Part shown: one piece after another, positions 44,635 to 53,128 of the stretch | Numbering within the stretch: position 1 is the first letter of the stretch | Layout of the letters: each line of letters opens with the position of its first letter | Assembly: GCF_000338295.1 (NCBI RefSeq) | Contig: NZ_ANMO01000028.1 | Location: 33,398-97,397 of the forward strand | DNA length: 64,000 nucleotides | Reading direction: 5' to 3' | Source: Rhodopirellula europaea 6C | Lineage (GTDB): Bacteria > Planctomycetota > Planctomycetia > Pirellulales > Pirellulaceae | Position numbers and translations under genes: made by a program | Notes under the pieces: generated by a model | The model's database searches: none | Told to the model about the DNA's origin: nothing | The model's input: only the letters and a program-made list of their open reading frames with translations

Positions 44635-44898
44635 TCCCATCGCGGTCGTATTGTTCTCAGTTCAGATCAGCGATCTTAGATCGTGGTTGATTATGGCGCG
44701 GCGTGCATCGTTGGCGATCAAAAATGTCCGCTTGAGCGACTGCACAGCATGCTAAGGCAGCTCTTTTTCCTCTTCTGAAACAATTATCGATCGGCGAGAT
44801 CCGATTCGGCACGGTAATCGCTTTCGCTTAGGTTTCGTTCGCAAAGGTCACGGTGTTCGTGTTCGCGAAAAACTAAATTGAAATCTGAGGAGAATACT

Positions 44899-45066
44899 AT
44901 GTTGGGTTGGGCTTTGACGTTTTTGGTAATCGCTTTGATCGCTGCCGCATTGGGCTTTGGTGGACTGGCCGGTACTGCCGCTATGGTCGCGAAAGTCTTG
45001 TTTGTTGTGTTCTTGGTTCTGTTTGTCCTCGGATTGGTCATGGGCCGTCGCGGACCAACTGTCTGA
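44899..45066 (+). CDS. DUF1328-family small membrane protein
   Basis: A 55-residue protein from ATG 44899, with GAGGAG ribosome site about 8 bases upstream. Two hydrophobic helices ([20 protein letters not shown] and [20 protein letters not shown]) around a GGLAGTAA turn are the DUF1328/YtjA consensus. Members are common in stress-induced gene sets; function unknown. A terminator follows 31 bp downstream. Confidence 0.92.
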   Translation: MLGWALTFLVIALIAAALGFGGLAGTAAMVAKVLFVVFLVLFVLGLVMGRRGPTV

Positions 45067-45097
45067 TCCACGGGTTCCACATCACGTGACGCTTGAC

Positions 45098-45120
45098 GGG
45101 CTGTTGTAAACGGCCCTTTT
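45098..45120 (+). terminator. Rho-independent terminator after the DUF1328 gene
   Basis: GGGCTGTT, loop GTA, AACGGCCC and TTTT. The 8-bp stem has one G-U pair. It ends the DUF1328 transcript just before the next gene. Confidence 0.8.
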
Positions 45121-45151
45121 GCATCATCAGTCAGGAATCAGGAATAGAAAA

Positions 45152-45505
45152 ATGAATCAGGAACTGAACCCACAGATCGAGCAAGCGTTGGATGAGCTTG
45201 CTGAATTGGTTTGTCAATCGCTCCAAAGCGAAGGCGAGATGCTTGTCGAGCGACAAGATGCTTTGCTGAAAACATTGGTCATGAGCGGTCATACATGGAA
45301 GTCCGAACGGACTGTCGTGGAAGAAGTCGAACGCCGGGTTAAGGATCGATGCGGCGAGCAGGCCATGCACCGTGGCGGAGCATTGACCGCTTTGACCGCG
45401 AGACTTGGAGAGAAGCTTCAATCGATCCAACGTTGGGAATCAAAGTCCCCATCCGATGATCACGCGTCCAAGCCCGCCAACATCAGTTCCGCAACCGACG
45501 CGTGA
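45152..45505 (+). CDS. Hypothetical cytoplasmic protein
   Basis: A 117-residue protein from ATG 45152. Predicted almost all helical, with an amphipathic pattern in QIEQALDELAELVCQSLQSE and VVEEVERRVKDRC; no signal or membrane segment. Not recognised. It is 18 bp before the Rho_N-domain gene on the same strand, so the two are probably one transcript. Confidence 0.65.
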   Translation: MNQELNPQIEQALDELAELVCQSLQSEGEMLVERQDALLKTLVMSGHTWKSERTVVEEVERRVKDRCGEQAMHRGGALTALTARLGEKLQSIQRWESKSPSDDHASKPANISSATDA

Positions 45506-45523
45506 TGCGTCTGAGGTGAAACA

Positions 45524-45823
45524 ATGGCTGAGTGGACTGACAAAGATCGTCGCCAATACGAGCACATCAAAGACAACGAACTGGACCGTGGCCATTCGGA
45601 AGAAGATGCGGAAGAGATCGCTGCTCGTACGGTGAACAAGCAACGTCGAAAAGAGGAACGCACACCGAACCAAACCACTCAAGGGACGGGAAATCCAAAC
45701 ACGTCTCTGGAAGGCCGGACGGTGGACGAATTACATAACCTTGCGTCTGAACTCGAGATCGAGGGACGTAGCAAGATGAACAAGTCGGATTTGATCCAGG
45801 CAGTTCGCAGTAAGCGGTCTTAA
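45524..45823 (+). CDS. Small protein with C-terminal Rho_N-like domain
   Basis: A 99-residue protein in two parts. The first, WTDKDRRQYEHIKDNELDRG and EEDAEEIAARTVNKQRRK, resembles short proteins often annotated as plasmid stabilisation factors. The last 37 residues (RTVDELHNLASELEIEGRSK and SDLIQAVRSK) match the SAP-like Rho N-terminal domain, a nucleic-acid-binding helix set. Nucleic-acid binding is therefore likely; a toxin-antitoxin role is not supported by any partner here. Confidence 0.75.
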   Translation: MAEWTDKDRRQYEHIKDNELDRGHSEEDAEEIAARTVNKQRRKEERTPNQTTQGTGNPNTSLEGRTVDELHNLASELEIEGRSKMNKSDLIQAVRSKRS

Positions 45824-45869
45824 ACGCTCGTCGCGAACAATCTTAAAATCTCCACATAAGGAAATCGAA

Positions 45870-46307
45870 ATGTCGACGGAAACGAGCGTGGCTCACGAAG
45901 CGGATTGGACCCGCGTTCGCTCAGCGGTGTGCAATCGCTGGCCACAGATTAGCGAAGAGGAATTGTCCAAGTGCCCAAACGAGGCGGAATGGATGATTGA
46001 ATTTGTCAAAGGTCGCGTGGATACATCGCGAGATGAAATCGAATCGGTCGTCCGCGAATTCGCTCCGCAGGAATCGATGGCGGATCGTCTCAGCCACACC
46101 GCCGAAGATTCCGTCCGCAAAGCGAGCGAGTCCGCTCGATTCGCCGTCATGCGAGCCGACGAGTGCATTGCCGAACGTCCGACCCAATCGGTTCTGGCAA
46201 GCTTCGTTGCAGGAGCTCTCGTCGGTGTCACCGTCACCGCATTGTGGTGCCGCCAAAACCGTGAACCGAGTCGGTGGGAACACTTCAAGACTCGAACCTG
46301 GGGCTGA
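45870..46307 (+). CDS. CsbD-like/YqjD-like membrane-anchored stress protein
   Basis: A 145-residue protein. Residues about 13-66 have a CsbD-like pattern (RVRSAVCNRWPQISEEELSK, VREFAPQE). The middle is helical and the end has a single membrane helix with glycines (QSVLASFVAGALVGVTVTAL) preceded by AERPTQ, as in ElaB/YqjD/DUF883 proteins, some of which bind ribosomes in stationary phase. It is alone, followed by the structured region before the DoxX gene. Confidence 0.72.
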   Translation: MSTETSVAHEADWTRVRSAVCNRWPQISEEELSKCPNEAEWMIEFVKGRVDTSRDEIESVVREFAPQESMADRLSHTAEDSVRKASESARFAVMRADECIAERPTQSVLASFVAGALVGVTVTALWCRQNREPSRWEHFKTRTWG

Positions 46308-46342
46308 TCCGGTTTGGTGATGCAGCCAGCCTATCGTATTAT

Positions 46343-46449
46343 GCGGCGAAGTTTCATCGCTTCGCTGCAGAACCCCGATCGGGGTAAAAAAGCTTTCAAC
46401 AACCGACGAAGTGAGTTATGTCGAAATTTCACTCCTCACTTCGTCGGTT
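46343..46449 (+). promoter_or_regulatory. Structured leader enclosing the DoxX start codon
   Basis: Three inverted repeats lie in 107 bases. GCGGCGAAG/CTTCGCTGC (one mismatch) spans 46343-46368. ACCCCGATCGGGGT at 46372-46385 is a perfect palindrome. AACCGACGAAGTGAG at 46401-46415 pairs perfectly with CTCACTTCGTCGGTT at 46435-46449. The last hairpin puts the likely ribosome site (GAAGTGAG) in its stem and the ATG at 46418 in its loop, so it could block translation until opened. Either an RNA switch or a DNA operator would explain it. Confidence 0.6.
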
Positions 46450-46837
46450 ACTGTATGTCTTGAGATCGGTTTGCTTGTGGCTGACCGCCGGACTTTTCAT
46501 TTTAGCGGGACTCAATCACTTCATCTCGCCCGATTTCTATATCCAGATGATCCCGGATGGCTGGCCGCAACCCAGGTGGCTCGTCTTTGTTTCAGGGTTC
46601 TTTGAGATTCTCGGCGGGGCTGGCCTGCTCCTTCAGCGGCTTCGTAAAGCCGCCGGCTATGGTTTGATCGCGTTGTTGATTGCCGTCTTCCCGGCCAACG
46701 TGCACATGGCAATGCATGCGGATCGCTATGATGCGTTTTCACAGACGGGACTGATCGCTCGGCTGCCCTTGCAAGCAGTGTTGATTGCACTGGTTTGGTG
46801 GGTGGCTTGTTCGAAAAGGAAGCATGACGTTGAATGA
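46418..46837 (+). CDS. DoxX-family membrane protein
   Basis: A 139-residue protein with four membrane helices. AGLFILAGLNHFISPDFYIQ and SGFFEILGGAGLLLQRLRKA are the DoxX-like core; VFPANVHMAMHADRY is also typical. DoxX proteins are inner-membrane proteins linked to redox and sulfur stress in some bacteria, but this subgroup is uncharacterised. Its codons 6-11 form one arm of the hairpin described at 46401-46449. The 3' end overlaps the ZIP gene by 14 bp, so the two are one operon. Confidence 0.87.
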   Translation: MSKFHSSLRRLLYVLRSVCLWLTAGLFILAGLNHFISPDFYIQMIPDGWPQPRWLVFVSGFFEILGGAGLLLQRLRKAAGYGLIALLIAVFPANVHMAMHADRYDAFSQTGLIARLPLQAVLIALVWWVACSKRKHDVE

Positions 46838-47546
46838 ATTGGCTCAGGTTCTATTGCTGACCACGATGGCCGGATCCGCCATTCCACTCGGTGGTATTTT
46901 CGCGAAGATCGAAAAGATCTCGCCGGAGTGGTTGGAGACGGAATTTCGTCACAGCGTCATCGCGTTCGGAGGCGGCGTGCTGATCTCCGCGGTTGCGTTG
47001 GTGTTGGTTCCCGAGGGAATCAAAGAGCTGTCACTTCCCTGGATCATTTTCGCGTTCGTGTTGGGAGGGCTCGCGTTCTGGGGCCTGGAAACGCTCCTGG
47101 ATCGTTCGAAGAGCTCCATGGCTCAGTTGGTCGCGATGCTATCGGACTTCGTCCCGGAGGCGGTTGCACTGGGAGCCGCGTTTGCGACGGGTGAAGGTGC
47201 GGGAATGCTGCTCGCCGTCTTGATTGGACTTCAGAATCTGCCCGAGGGTTTCAACGCGTATCGCGAGTTGGATTCATCGTCCAAGCTGAAAGGGTGGAAG
47301 CTCATCGCTTGTTTGGCGGCCTGCGTTCCACTCGGCCCGCTCGCGGGTTGGGTTGGCTATCAATATCTTGCCAGCTTTCCTCGCGTGGTCGACTTCATCA
47401 TGTTATTCGCGGCCAGCGGCATCTTGTATCTCACGTTTCAAGATCTCGCTCCGCAAGCGAGGATCGAAAACCAGCGGGCACCGGCGATCGGAGCCGTTTT
47501 CGGTTTTCTGCTCGGGCTGATCGGCCACGTGCTGCTGGAGGGATGA
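46824..47546 (+). CDS. ZIP-family metal transporter
   Basis: A 240-residue inner-membrane protein from ATG 46824 with about seven to eight helices. The ZIP binuclear-site helices are recognisable as LSDFVPEAVALGAAFATGEG and GLQNLPEGFNAYRE, the second matching the HNxPEG motif with Gln for His, so metal choice may differ from zinc-specific ZIPs. It is coupled to the DoxX gene and so falls under the same leader structure. Confidence 0.85.
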   Translation: MTLNELAQVLLLTTMAGSAIPLGGIFAKIEKISPEWLETEFRHSVIAFGGGVLISAVALVLVPEGIKELSLPWIIFAFVLGGLAFWGLETLLDRSKSSMAQLVAMLSDFVPEAVALGAAFATGEGAGMLLAVLIGLQNLPEGFNAYRELDSSSKLKGWKLIACLAACVPLGPLAGWVGYQYLASFPRVVDFIMLFAASGILYLTFQDLAPQARIENQRAPAIGAVFGFLLGLIGHVLLEG

Positions 47547-47567
47547 TCTGCGATCGCTTCGCACAGC

Positions 47568-47750
47568 TCAGGAAAGACGCGAAAGTCCGGGCGGTCGTGA
47601 GGCCATGATGTAGAGCGAATACAGCAGGCCAGGCACGAACCCGAGCAGCGTCAAGATCACGCTGATCCAAAAGTAATGTCCCACACCGAACTGCATGTAA
47701 ACCGCGACCGGTGGAAGGAGAAAGACCAGTAGGAGTCGAATGAAGTTCAT
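47568..47750 (-). CDS. Pmp3/YqaE-family small membrane protein
   Basis: A 60-residue protein with two membrane helices. LLLVFLLPPVAVYMQFGVGH and LTLLGFVPGLLYSLYIM are the Pmp3/YqaE/UPF0057 consensus. In yeast and plants these proteins are linked to salt stress and membrane potential. It converges on the ZIP gene (21-bp gap). Confidence 0.93.
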   Translation of the reverse strand: MNFIRLLLVFLLPPVAVYMQFGVGHYFWISVILTLLGFVPGLLYSLYIMASRPPGLSRLS

Positions 47751-47825
47751 GGGTACATTCCTCAGTGGATAGATTGAGATTTCTTTGCGAGGTGCCTGCC
47801 ATCCTTGGCAGTCTCGATGTCGAGA

Positions 47826-48851
47826 TCAGTTCAGGCGGACCAGTTGTTTCCCAAGGTTGTCGCCTTCGAACAGCCCGATGAATGCATCAGGTGCATTTTC
47901 GATGCCGTCCGTGACGGACTCTTCCCAGACGACTTTGTCTTGCTGGATGAGCGTCGCCATGTCCGACACAAATTCGTCCTTGGCATCCATGTGATCGCGG
48001 ACGATGAATCCTTGGATTCGCAGTCGCTTGGCAATCACCTTGAACATGTTTCGAGGTGCCGCGGGAGCTTCGGTTGCGTTGTAGGTCGCAATCATGCCGC
48101 ATTCGACGCAGCAGCCAAAGTCGTTCATGTTGTCGATGGCGGCTTCGAGGTGATCGCTGCCGACATTGTCAAAGTACACGTCGATGCCGTCAGGAGCATG
48201 CTTGGCGAGTTCTTCGCTGAGGTTGTCAACTTCTTTGTAGTTGATGACCGCATCGATGCCGGTTTTGTCCTTGAGCCACTGGATCTTTTCCTGTTTGCCG
48301 GCACTGCCGATCACGCGACAATCCATGGCTTTGGCCAATTGGCAAACGATGGAACCGACGGCCCCGGACGCCGCTGAAACGAAGACGGTGCTGCCTTCCT
48401 TTAGCTGAGCGATCTTGTGCAGCCCCACCCAGGCGGTCATTCCTGTCATGCCGAGGGCACCCAGGAAGGCTTGGGGAGGCGCGATGTTGGGATCGATCTT
48501 TGTGACTCCCTCGCCGTTGGAGCTCCAGTATTCACGCCAACCTAGGTTGCCGAGGACCATGTCGCCTTCCTCGAAGTCAGCATTCTGCGATTGAATCACT
48601 TCACCAATGCAGCCGCCCTCGAGCGGCTCATCGATTTGAAAGGGAGGAACGTAGCTGTCGGTGTCCTTCATGCGCCCTCGCATGTATGGGTCGACGGACA
48701 TCCATTGGTTCTTCACCAGGATCTCGCCGTCTTTGACGGGGCCTACCTCCGCCGTTCTCATTTCGAAATTCGATTGTCGCGGCATCCCATCCGGACGCGA
48801 CACCAATTCGATTTGCTTGGACTGGACCGCTTTGCTTGTTGCAGTGCTCAT
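47826..48851 (-). CDS. NADPH-dependent MDR oxidoreductase (CurA-like)
   Basis: A 341-residue zinc-independent medium-chain reductase. MSVDPYMRGRM, LGMTGMTAWVGL and the Rossmann motif VSAASGAVGSIVCQLA are those of the leukotriene B4 dehydrogenase/CurA group, which reduces alkenal or enone double bonds with NADPH. It is the last gene of an operon with the aldehyde dehydrogenase (3-bp gap) and the SDR gene. Confidence 0.92.
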   Translation of the reverse strand: MSTATSKAVQSKQIELVSRPDGMPRQSNFEMRTAEVGPVKDGEILVKNQWMSVDPYMRGRMKDTDSYVPPFQIDEPLEGGCIGEVIQSQNADFEEGDMVLGNLGWREYWSSNGEGVTKIDPNIAPPQAFLGALGMTGMTAWVGLHKIAQLKEGSTVFVSAASGAVGSIVCQLAKAMDCRVIGSAGKQEKIQWLKDKTGIDAVINYKEVDNLSEELAKHAPDGIDVYFDNVGSDHLEAAIDNMNDFGCCVECGMIATYNATEAPAAPRNMFKVIAKRLRIQGFIVRDHMDAKDEFVSDMATLIQQDKVVWEESVTDGIENAPDAFIGLFEGDNLGKQLVRLN

Positions 48852-48854
48852 GAT

Positions 48855-50228
48855 TTATTCCTTGTCTCCCAAGTGAATGAGTTTCTTGTTAACAAACTCC
48901 AAGATGCCCAGGTGCGAAAGTTCGCGACCGTAGCCGGAGTTCTTGATGCCGCCGAAAGGCAGTTCAGCTTGTGAGCTGGTGGGTTGGTTCAGGAACATCA
49001 TTCCCGTCTCAACTCTTTCAGCGACGCGACGTCCTCGCTGGATGTCCTTTGTGTAGACCGACCCGCCCAATCCGTAAGACGAGTGGTTGGCCAGTTCGAT
49101 TGCCGCGGCTTCATCATCGACGACGTAAACTGTTGCAACTGGTCCGAATAATTCTTGGTCGAACGTTGGGTTGTCCGGCGTCACGTCTGTCAAAATGGTC
49201 GGGTTGAAGAAGGCTCCATCTCGATCCGGGCGATCTCCACCGATCACGACGGTTGCACCTCCGTCAATGGATGATTGAACCTGCTCTTGTAACTTGACCG
49301 CGGCGTCTTCGGTCGAGAGCGGTGAAAGTGTGGTTTCCTCATCCATTGGATCGCCCAGCTTCAATTCCTGAAGCTTCTCTTTGAAACCTTTTATGAACTG
49401 GTCCGCGACATCTTTCACAACGATGAAGCGTTTGGACGCCACGCAGGACTGACCGGCGTTGACCATCCGGCCCTTCACGGCCTGCTCGATCACGAGGTCC
49501 ATGTCAGCGTCTTCGAGGACGATGAACGGATCGTTGCCGCCCAGTTCGAGAACGCTTCGTTTGAGGTTTTTGCCCGCCTGAGCAGCAACCGCGCGGCCGG
49601 CTGGTTCACTGCCCGTCAGCGAAACGCCCTGGACTCGCGAATCGGAGATGATCGAATCGACGAAGTCAGATGGGATGAACAGGTTCTGATAGACGCCGTT
49701 TGGCAACCCGCAGTCGTTGTAAAGTTCTTCGATGGCAGACGCACACTGCGGAACGTTGCTGGCGTGTTTTACCATGACGGTGTTGCCCGCCATGATGTTT
49801 GGTGTCGCAAAGCGAACGACTTGGTAGAACGGGAAGTTCCATGGCATCACGCCCATCAACACACCAATGGGTTCGTAGTGCAAGTAGGCGTTGGCGTCGA
49901 CGCGTTCCATCGGAGTGTCGGCGAGGAATTCTTCTGCACCATTGGCATAGAACTCGGCGATGTCAGCGCAATATTCGATTTCATACTGGGCCTCCGAAAT
50001 TCGTTTGCCCATGTCGAGTGTGATCATCCGGGCGTACTCGTCGGAGTCCGCTCGCAAGAGTTCGGCGAATTTGAGAATGCATTTCTTTCGCTCCTCAAAT
50101 GAGGTACTGCGCCACTCTTGGAATGCCTTGTGGGCAGTCTCGATGGCTTGCATCGCATCATCTTTGTGAAGCGGTTCGAATTCGCGAATGGTTTCGTTTG
50201 TGGCTGGGTTGACGCTGGTAATGGACAT
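48855..50228 (-). CDS. NAD(P)-dependent aldehyde dehydrogenase, succinate-semialdehyde type
   Basis: A 457-residue aldehyde dehydrogenase. The active-site Glu is in ELGGNDPFIVLEDADMD, the Cys in VNAGQSCVASKRF, and VMPWNFPFYQVVRFA is the substrate/cofactor segment. The GGNDPFIV form is typical of the GabD1/Sad branch oxidising succinate semialdehyde. Middle gene of the three-gene redox operon; with the CurA-like reductase and SDR it may detoxify reactive aldehydes. Confidence 0.92.
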   Translation of the reverse strand: MSITSVNPATNETIREFEPLHKDDAMQAIETAHKAFQEWRSTSFEERKKCILKFAELLRADSDEYARMITLDMGKRISEAQYEIEYCADIAEFYANGAEEFLADTPMERVDANAYLHYEPIGVLMGVMPWNFPFYQVVRFATPNIMAGNTVMVKHASNVPQCASAIEELYNDCGLPNGVYQNLFIPSDFVDSIISDSRVQGVSLTGSEPAGRAVAAQAGKNLKRSVLELGGNDPFIVLEDADMDLVIEQAVKGRMVNAGQSCVASKRFIVVKDVADQFIKGFKEKLQELKLGDPMDEETTLSPLSTEDAAVKLQEQVQSSIDGGATVVIGGDRPDRDGAFFNPTILTDVTPDNPTFDQELFGPVATVYVVDDEAAAIELANHSSYGLGGSVYTKDIQRGRRVAERVETGMMFLNQPTSSQAELPFGGIKNSGYGRELSHLGILEFVNKKLIHLGDKE

Positions 50229-50305
50229 GAAAAGATCCTTTCAGAAGGAGTTGGATTGCAGCGATGGTCGATCGCTGAAGTGGAATTCGCGGGTTGGGAA
50301 GCAGG

Positions 50306-51085
50306 TCATGCACTCTGCATTTTTCCAACCAACTTCCGGGTCGCGAAACGAGGCAGGAAGCCCGCCGAAGTCACCATCAAGCGGTTTTTCCAGCCGGGTA
50401 TGACGACGTCTTCGTTCTTCAGGTAGCCTTCGTAGCCGGCAAGAGCGACGGCTTCCGCGGTCATCGCGGTGGACGAGAATACGTCCAGTTTTCCCATCCC
50501 GGAATCTTCTCCGAACCCGGTTTCCGTCGGCCCCGGTTCGAGACAGGTGACGTGCAAGTCCGTGCCTGCCAACTCTTCTCGCAGTGCCTCGGTGAACGAA
50601 AGCACGTATGCTTTGGTGGCGTAGTACACGGCCATATTGGGGCCGGCCTGGTACGCTGCGATGGAACCGACGTTGAGGATGCCGCCACGGTTTTGCTGCA
50701 ACATGCTCGGTAGCAATTGACGGGTCAAACGCGTCAACGCGACCACATTGACCATCACCATGTCGGTCTGGCGATCGGCGGAAAGTTCCGAGAACTTGCC
50801 AAGTGCACCGAAGCCGGCGTTGTTAACAAGCGTGTTGATCGTGATGGACTGCTGAGTCAGTTCTTCGCACAGTTCGTCGACCGACTCGGGACGCGAAAGA
50901 TCGCTGGTGATCACGGTAGCGGACCGACCTGATTGGGATTCGATCTCGGTCGCCAATTCGCGGAGTTTGTCTTCACTGCGAGCGACCACGACGACGTCGT
51001 TTCCACCATTTGCGAAATGGATCGCTAGTTCTCGCCCGATACCCGATGAGGCCCCAGTGATGAGTGCGGTGTTGTGTTGAGTCAT
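50306..51085 (-). CDS. Short-chain dehydrogenase/reductase
   Basis: A 259-residue classical SDR. Cofactor motif TGASSGIGREL, NNAGFGALG, the catalytic Tyr-x-x-x-Lys in VYYATKAY and Ser in LNVGSIAAY are present. The PGPTETGFG stretch is typical of the DltE/YqjQ-like group. First gene of the operon with the aldehyde dehydrogenase (77-bp gap) and CurA-like reductase. Confidence 0.92.
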   Translation of the reverse strand: MTQHNTALITGASSGIGRELAIHFANGGNDVVVVARSEDKLRELATEIESQSGRSATVITSDLSRPESVDELCEELTQQSITINTLVNNAGFGALGKFSELSADRQTDMVMVNVVALTRLTRQLLPSMLQQNRGGILNVGSIAAYQAGPNMAVYYATKAYVLSFTEALREELAGTDLHVTCLEPGPTETGFGEDSGMGKLDVFSSTAMTAEAVALAGYEGYLKNEDVVIPGWKNRLMVTSAGFLPRFATRKLVGKMQSA

Positions 51086-51378
51086 CGATGGGTGTCCATT
51101 TAGGAAACGAAAAGAAAAGGGCTGAGCATCTGTTTTTCAACTGGAACGGCATGATTGGTCGTCCGCAGGTGTGACGACACGTGTCGAGTCGAGACGCAGT
51201 GCAGGTCAGACCCTCGCATATGCCATGCCAAGAAGTTGGCGCTCGACACAAGCTAACTTGATTCGTCTAATCGAGACCGGAGTTTCGCGTGGCATAGGAA
51301 GTGCAATCACCCAAGCGTGGGGCAAATTGGAAATCGAGCCGATCGGGCTTTCTACTCTTCAAGCGAACTTTTGTGACT
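51086..51378. other. Divergent intergenic region
   Basis: About 290 bp between the SDR operon (-) and the hypothetical gene (+). It should contain both promoters. I see no RNA gene or clear dyad here. Confidence 0.35.
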
Positions 51379-52077
51379 ATGAATTGGCTGACGCATCAAT
51401 GGATTCTCGCGGGCATGGTTTCTTCCGCCGCGCGATTCGTTCCCATCCCATTTGTGGACGACGTGATTCGAGGTCAATGCCGACGATACGTGGTGACGCG
51501 GACGCTGGAGGCACATGAACGGACTGATTCGCTTAAAGAACTTCGTGCTTACTATGCGGATGACTCAGGATGCATCGCCGGGTGTTTGGGCATGTTGGCG
51601 AAGGCACCGGTCAAGCTGTTGCTGTTTCCGATCCGAAAGATCGTGGCCATCCTGACTTCGGTGCGCGGCGTTCCGATGGAGATCATTCGAATGGTGCTGC
51701 TGGGGCGAACGCTCGATCGCTTGTTGAAGGAAGGAACCATCCATGCCGGACCGGTGAAGCCCCAGCAAGTCTTGGCGATGCGAGAAGCATTTGAAGAAGC
51801 CTTCGCAAGAATGGATTTTCGCGTTGTTCGAGCGGCAATGTCAGACGCGCTGTCTGGAGTGAGCGGATGGAAGGAGTCCGCGATGGATTTGGCAGCCAAC
51901 GTTGCCGGTCGTGAGAATCAAGCTCAACCCGCCGGCGATCTTCAGGCGGACGCGAATATGGAAGCGGGAGCCAAACAAGTGGAAGAGGTCTTGGACCGTC
52001 CCGAGTTGGTTGCCGTGTTCGCTGAGTTCGACGAACGTTTTGACGAGGCGTATTCAACCAAAGCGATCGACGCCTGA
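51379..52077 (+). CDS. Hypothetical protein
   Basis: A 232-residue protein from ATG 51379. The N-terminus (ILAGMVSSAARFVPIPFVDDVIRGQC) and a middle segment (LGMLAKAPVKLLLFPIRKIV) are hydrophobic and could attach it to a membrane. A C-terminal acidic helix ends YSTKAIDA. Not recognised as any named domain; the VPIPFVDD segment recalls membrane-associated EcsC-like proteins but that is weak. Stands alone. Confidence 0.65.
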   Translation: MNWLTHQWILAGMVSSAARFVPIPFVDDVIRGQCRRYVVTRTLEAHERTDSLKELRAYYADDSGCIAGCLGMLAKAPVKLLLFPIRKIVAILTSVRGVPMEIIRMVLLGRTLDRLLKEGTIHAGPVKPQQVLAMREAFEEAFARMDFRVVRAAMSDALSGVSGWKESAMDLAANVAGRENQAQPAGDLQADANMEAGAKQVEEVLDRPELVAVFAEFDERFDEAYSTKAIDA

Positions 52078-52228
52078 TCCATGCGACGCTCTGGCTTGAA
52101 CAATAGAGCTCGGCCTTGCCCAAAAGTTTTGTGCGGACATACTGAGCGATTCGCCGATTTTTCAGACTGCTTGGTTGGTCTTGTTGCGATCGGCCTTTGA
52201 TGATGGCGGATTGCTTGAAGGAAAAATG

Positions 52229-52597
52229 ATGGCTTGGGGTTACTTGTTGATCGCCGGTTTGCTTGAAATCGGTTGGGCGGTTGGATTGAAGTACACCGAT
52301 GGATTTTCGCGACCCATGCCGACGGTGATCACCATCGTGATCATGATTGCAAGTTTCTTCACGCTCTCATTGGCGTTGCGTGAGATACCGCTTGGAACCG
52401 GCTATGCCGTTTGGACCGGAATCGGTGCGGTGGGTACCGCGACCGCCGGCATGATTTTGTTTGGCGAATCCAAAGATGCGATTCGGTTGGCATGCATCGC
52501 GGTGATTGTGGCCGGGATCGTCGGGCTGAAGCTGGCCTCATCAAGTGGGGCGGGCATCGAAGCTTCAGAAACCGTGAATTCATCCACTGAAAGCTGA
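52229..52597 (+). CDS. SMR-family exporter, SugE/Gdx type
   Basis: A 122-residue four-helix transporter from ATG 52229 (ATG 52226 directly before). The essential Glu13 lies in [18 protein letters not shown], the SugE/Gdx signature; Gdx proteins export guanidinium in exchange for protons. Helix 4 is [17 protein letters not shown]. No guanidine riboswitch motif was seen in the 150 bp upstream. The polar C-terminal tail of 15 residues is longer than usual. Confidence 0.9.
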   Translation: MAWGYLLIAGLLEIGWAVGLKYTDGFSRPMPTVITIVIMIASFFTLSLALREIPLGTGYAVWTGIGAVGTATAGMILFGESKDAIRLACIAVIVAGIVGLKLASSSGAGIEASETVNSSTES

Positions 52598-52669
52598 GGC
52601 TTATTGGGTCAATATTCGCACGCTCCAAGCGTCGAAGCGTTTGACCCATTCGCCGTCGAGATTGACCGC

Positions 52670-53128
52670 TCATTCGTTGGGTTTTAGGAATCTCAAATGA
52701 TGGGCGGCGTGCAAGGTGTGGATCTCTTCGATCTCGCTTCGGCTCATTCTTCCAAATGCCGGGTGTGGTGCGTATTCGCCCGAGTGGGCTCGAAAGCGAT
52801 CGACGCTGCGAGCGAATGCGTCGACTTCTTCCGCGTCATCGGTTTCGTCCGGCGGGACAAACATCGACGACGTTCGGATTCCGCGAGGTGAGTCGGGACG
52901 CCGAAGTTTGGGAAGCAAAAATTTCCTCATCGCCGGACGCAAGAAGGCGAACAAGGACATCCAGGCCGGGTAGCCATCCACGCTTGGGTTTTGGACCAGC
53001 GTGAGATGTCGGCAGATCTGTCCGAGCGACCAATTGCCACAGGGAACATAGCTAGTGTGAAGAAGCGATCGAGCCTCTCGCACCGCGTCGTCTAGGTCTT
53101 CGAACTGCAATGTTCTGAGGTCTGACAC
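52670..53128 (-). CDS. DUF1569 (DinB-like) protein
   Basis: A 152-residue protein of the DinB-like four-helix fold. The pattern NWSLGQICRHLTL near residue 35 and EEIHTLHAAHHLRFL at the end fit DUF1569; these His residues form the likely metal site. Function unknown; related DinB proteins include thiol-dependent transferases. Divergent from the RND operon. Confidence 0.83.
   Translation of the reverse strand: MSDLRTLQFEDLDDAVREARSLLHTSYVPCGNWSLGQICRHLTLVQNPSVDGYPAWMSLFAFLRPAMRKFLLPKLRRPDSPRGIRTSSMFVPPDETDDAEEVDAFARSVDRFRAHSGEYAPHPAFGRMSRSEIEEIHTLHAAHHLRFLKPNE

Noticed and set aside
46372..46385. ACCCCGATCGGGGT palindrome as a terminator
   Set aside because: The run next to it is A on the plus strand and would precede, not follow, the stem on the minus strand; kept only as part of the leader structure.
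52078..52228. Possible guanidine riboswitch before the SMR exporter
   Set aside because: No ykkC or mini-ykkC type ACGR hairpins were found.
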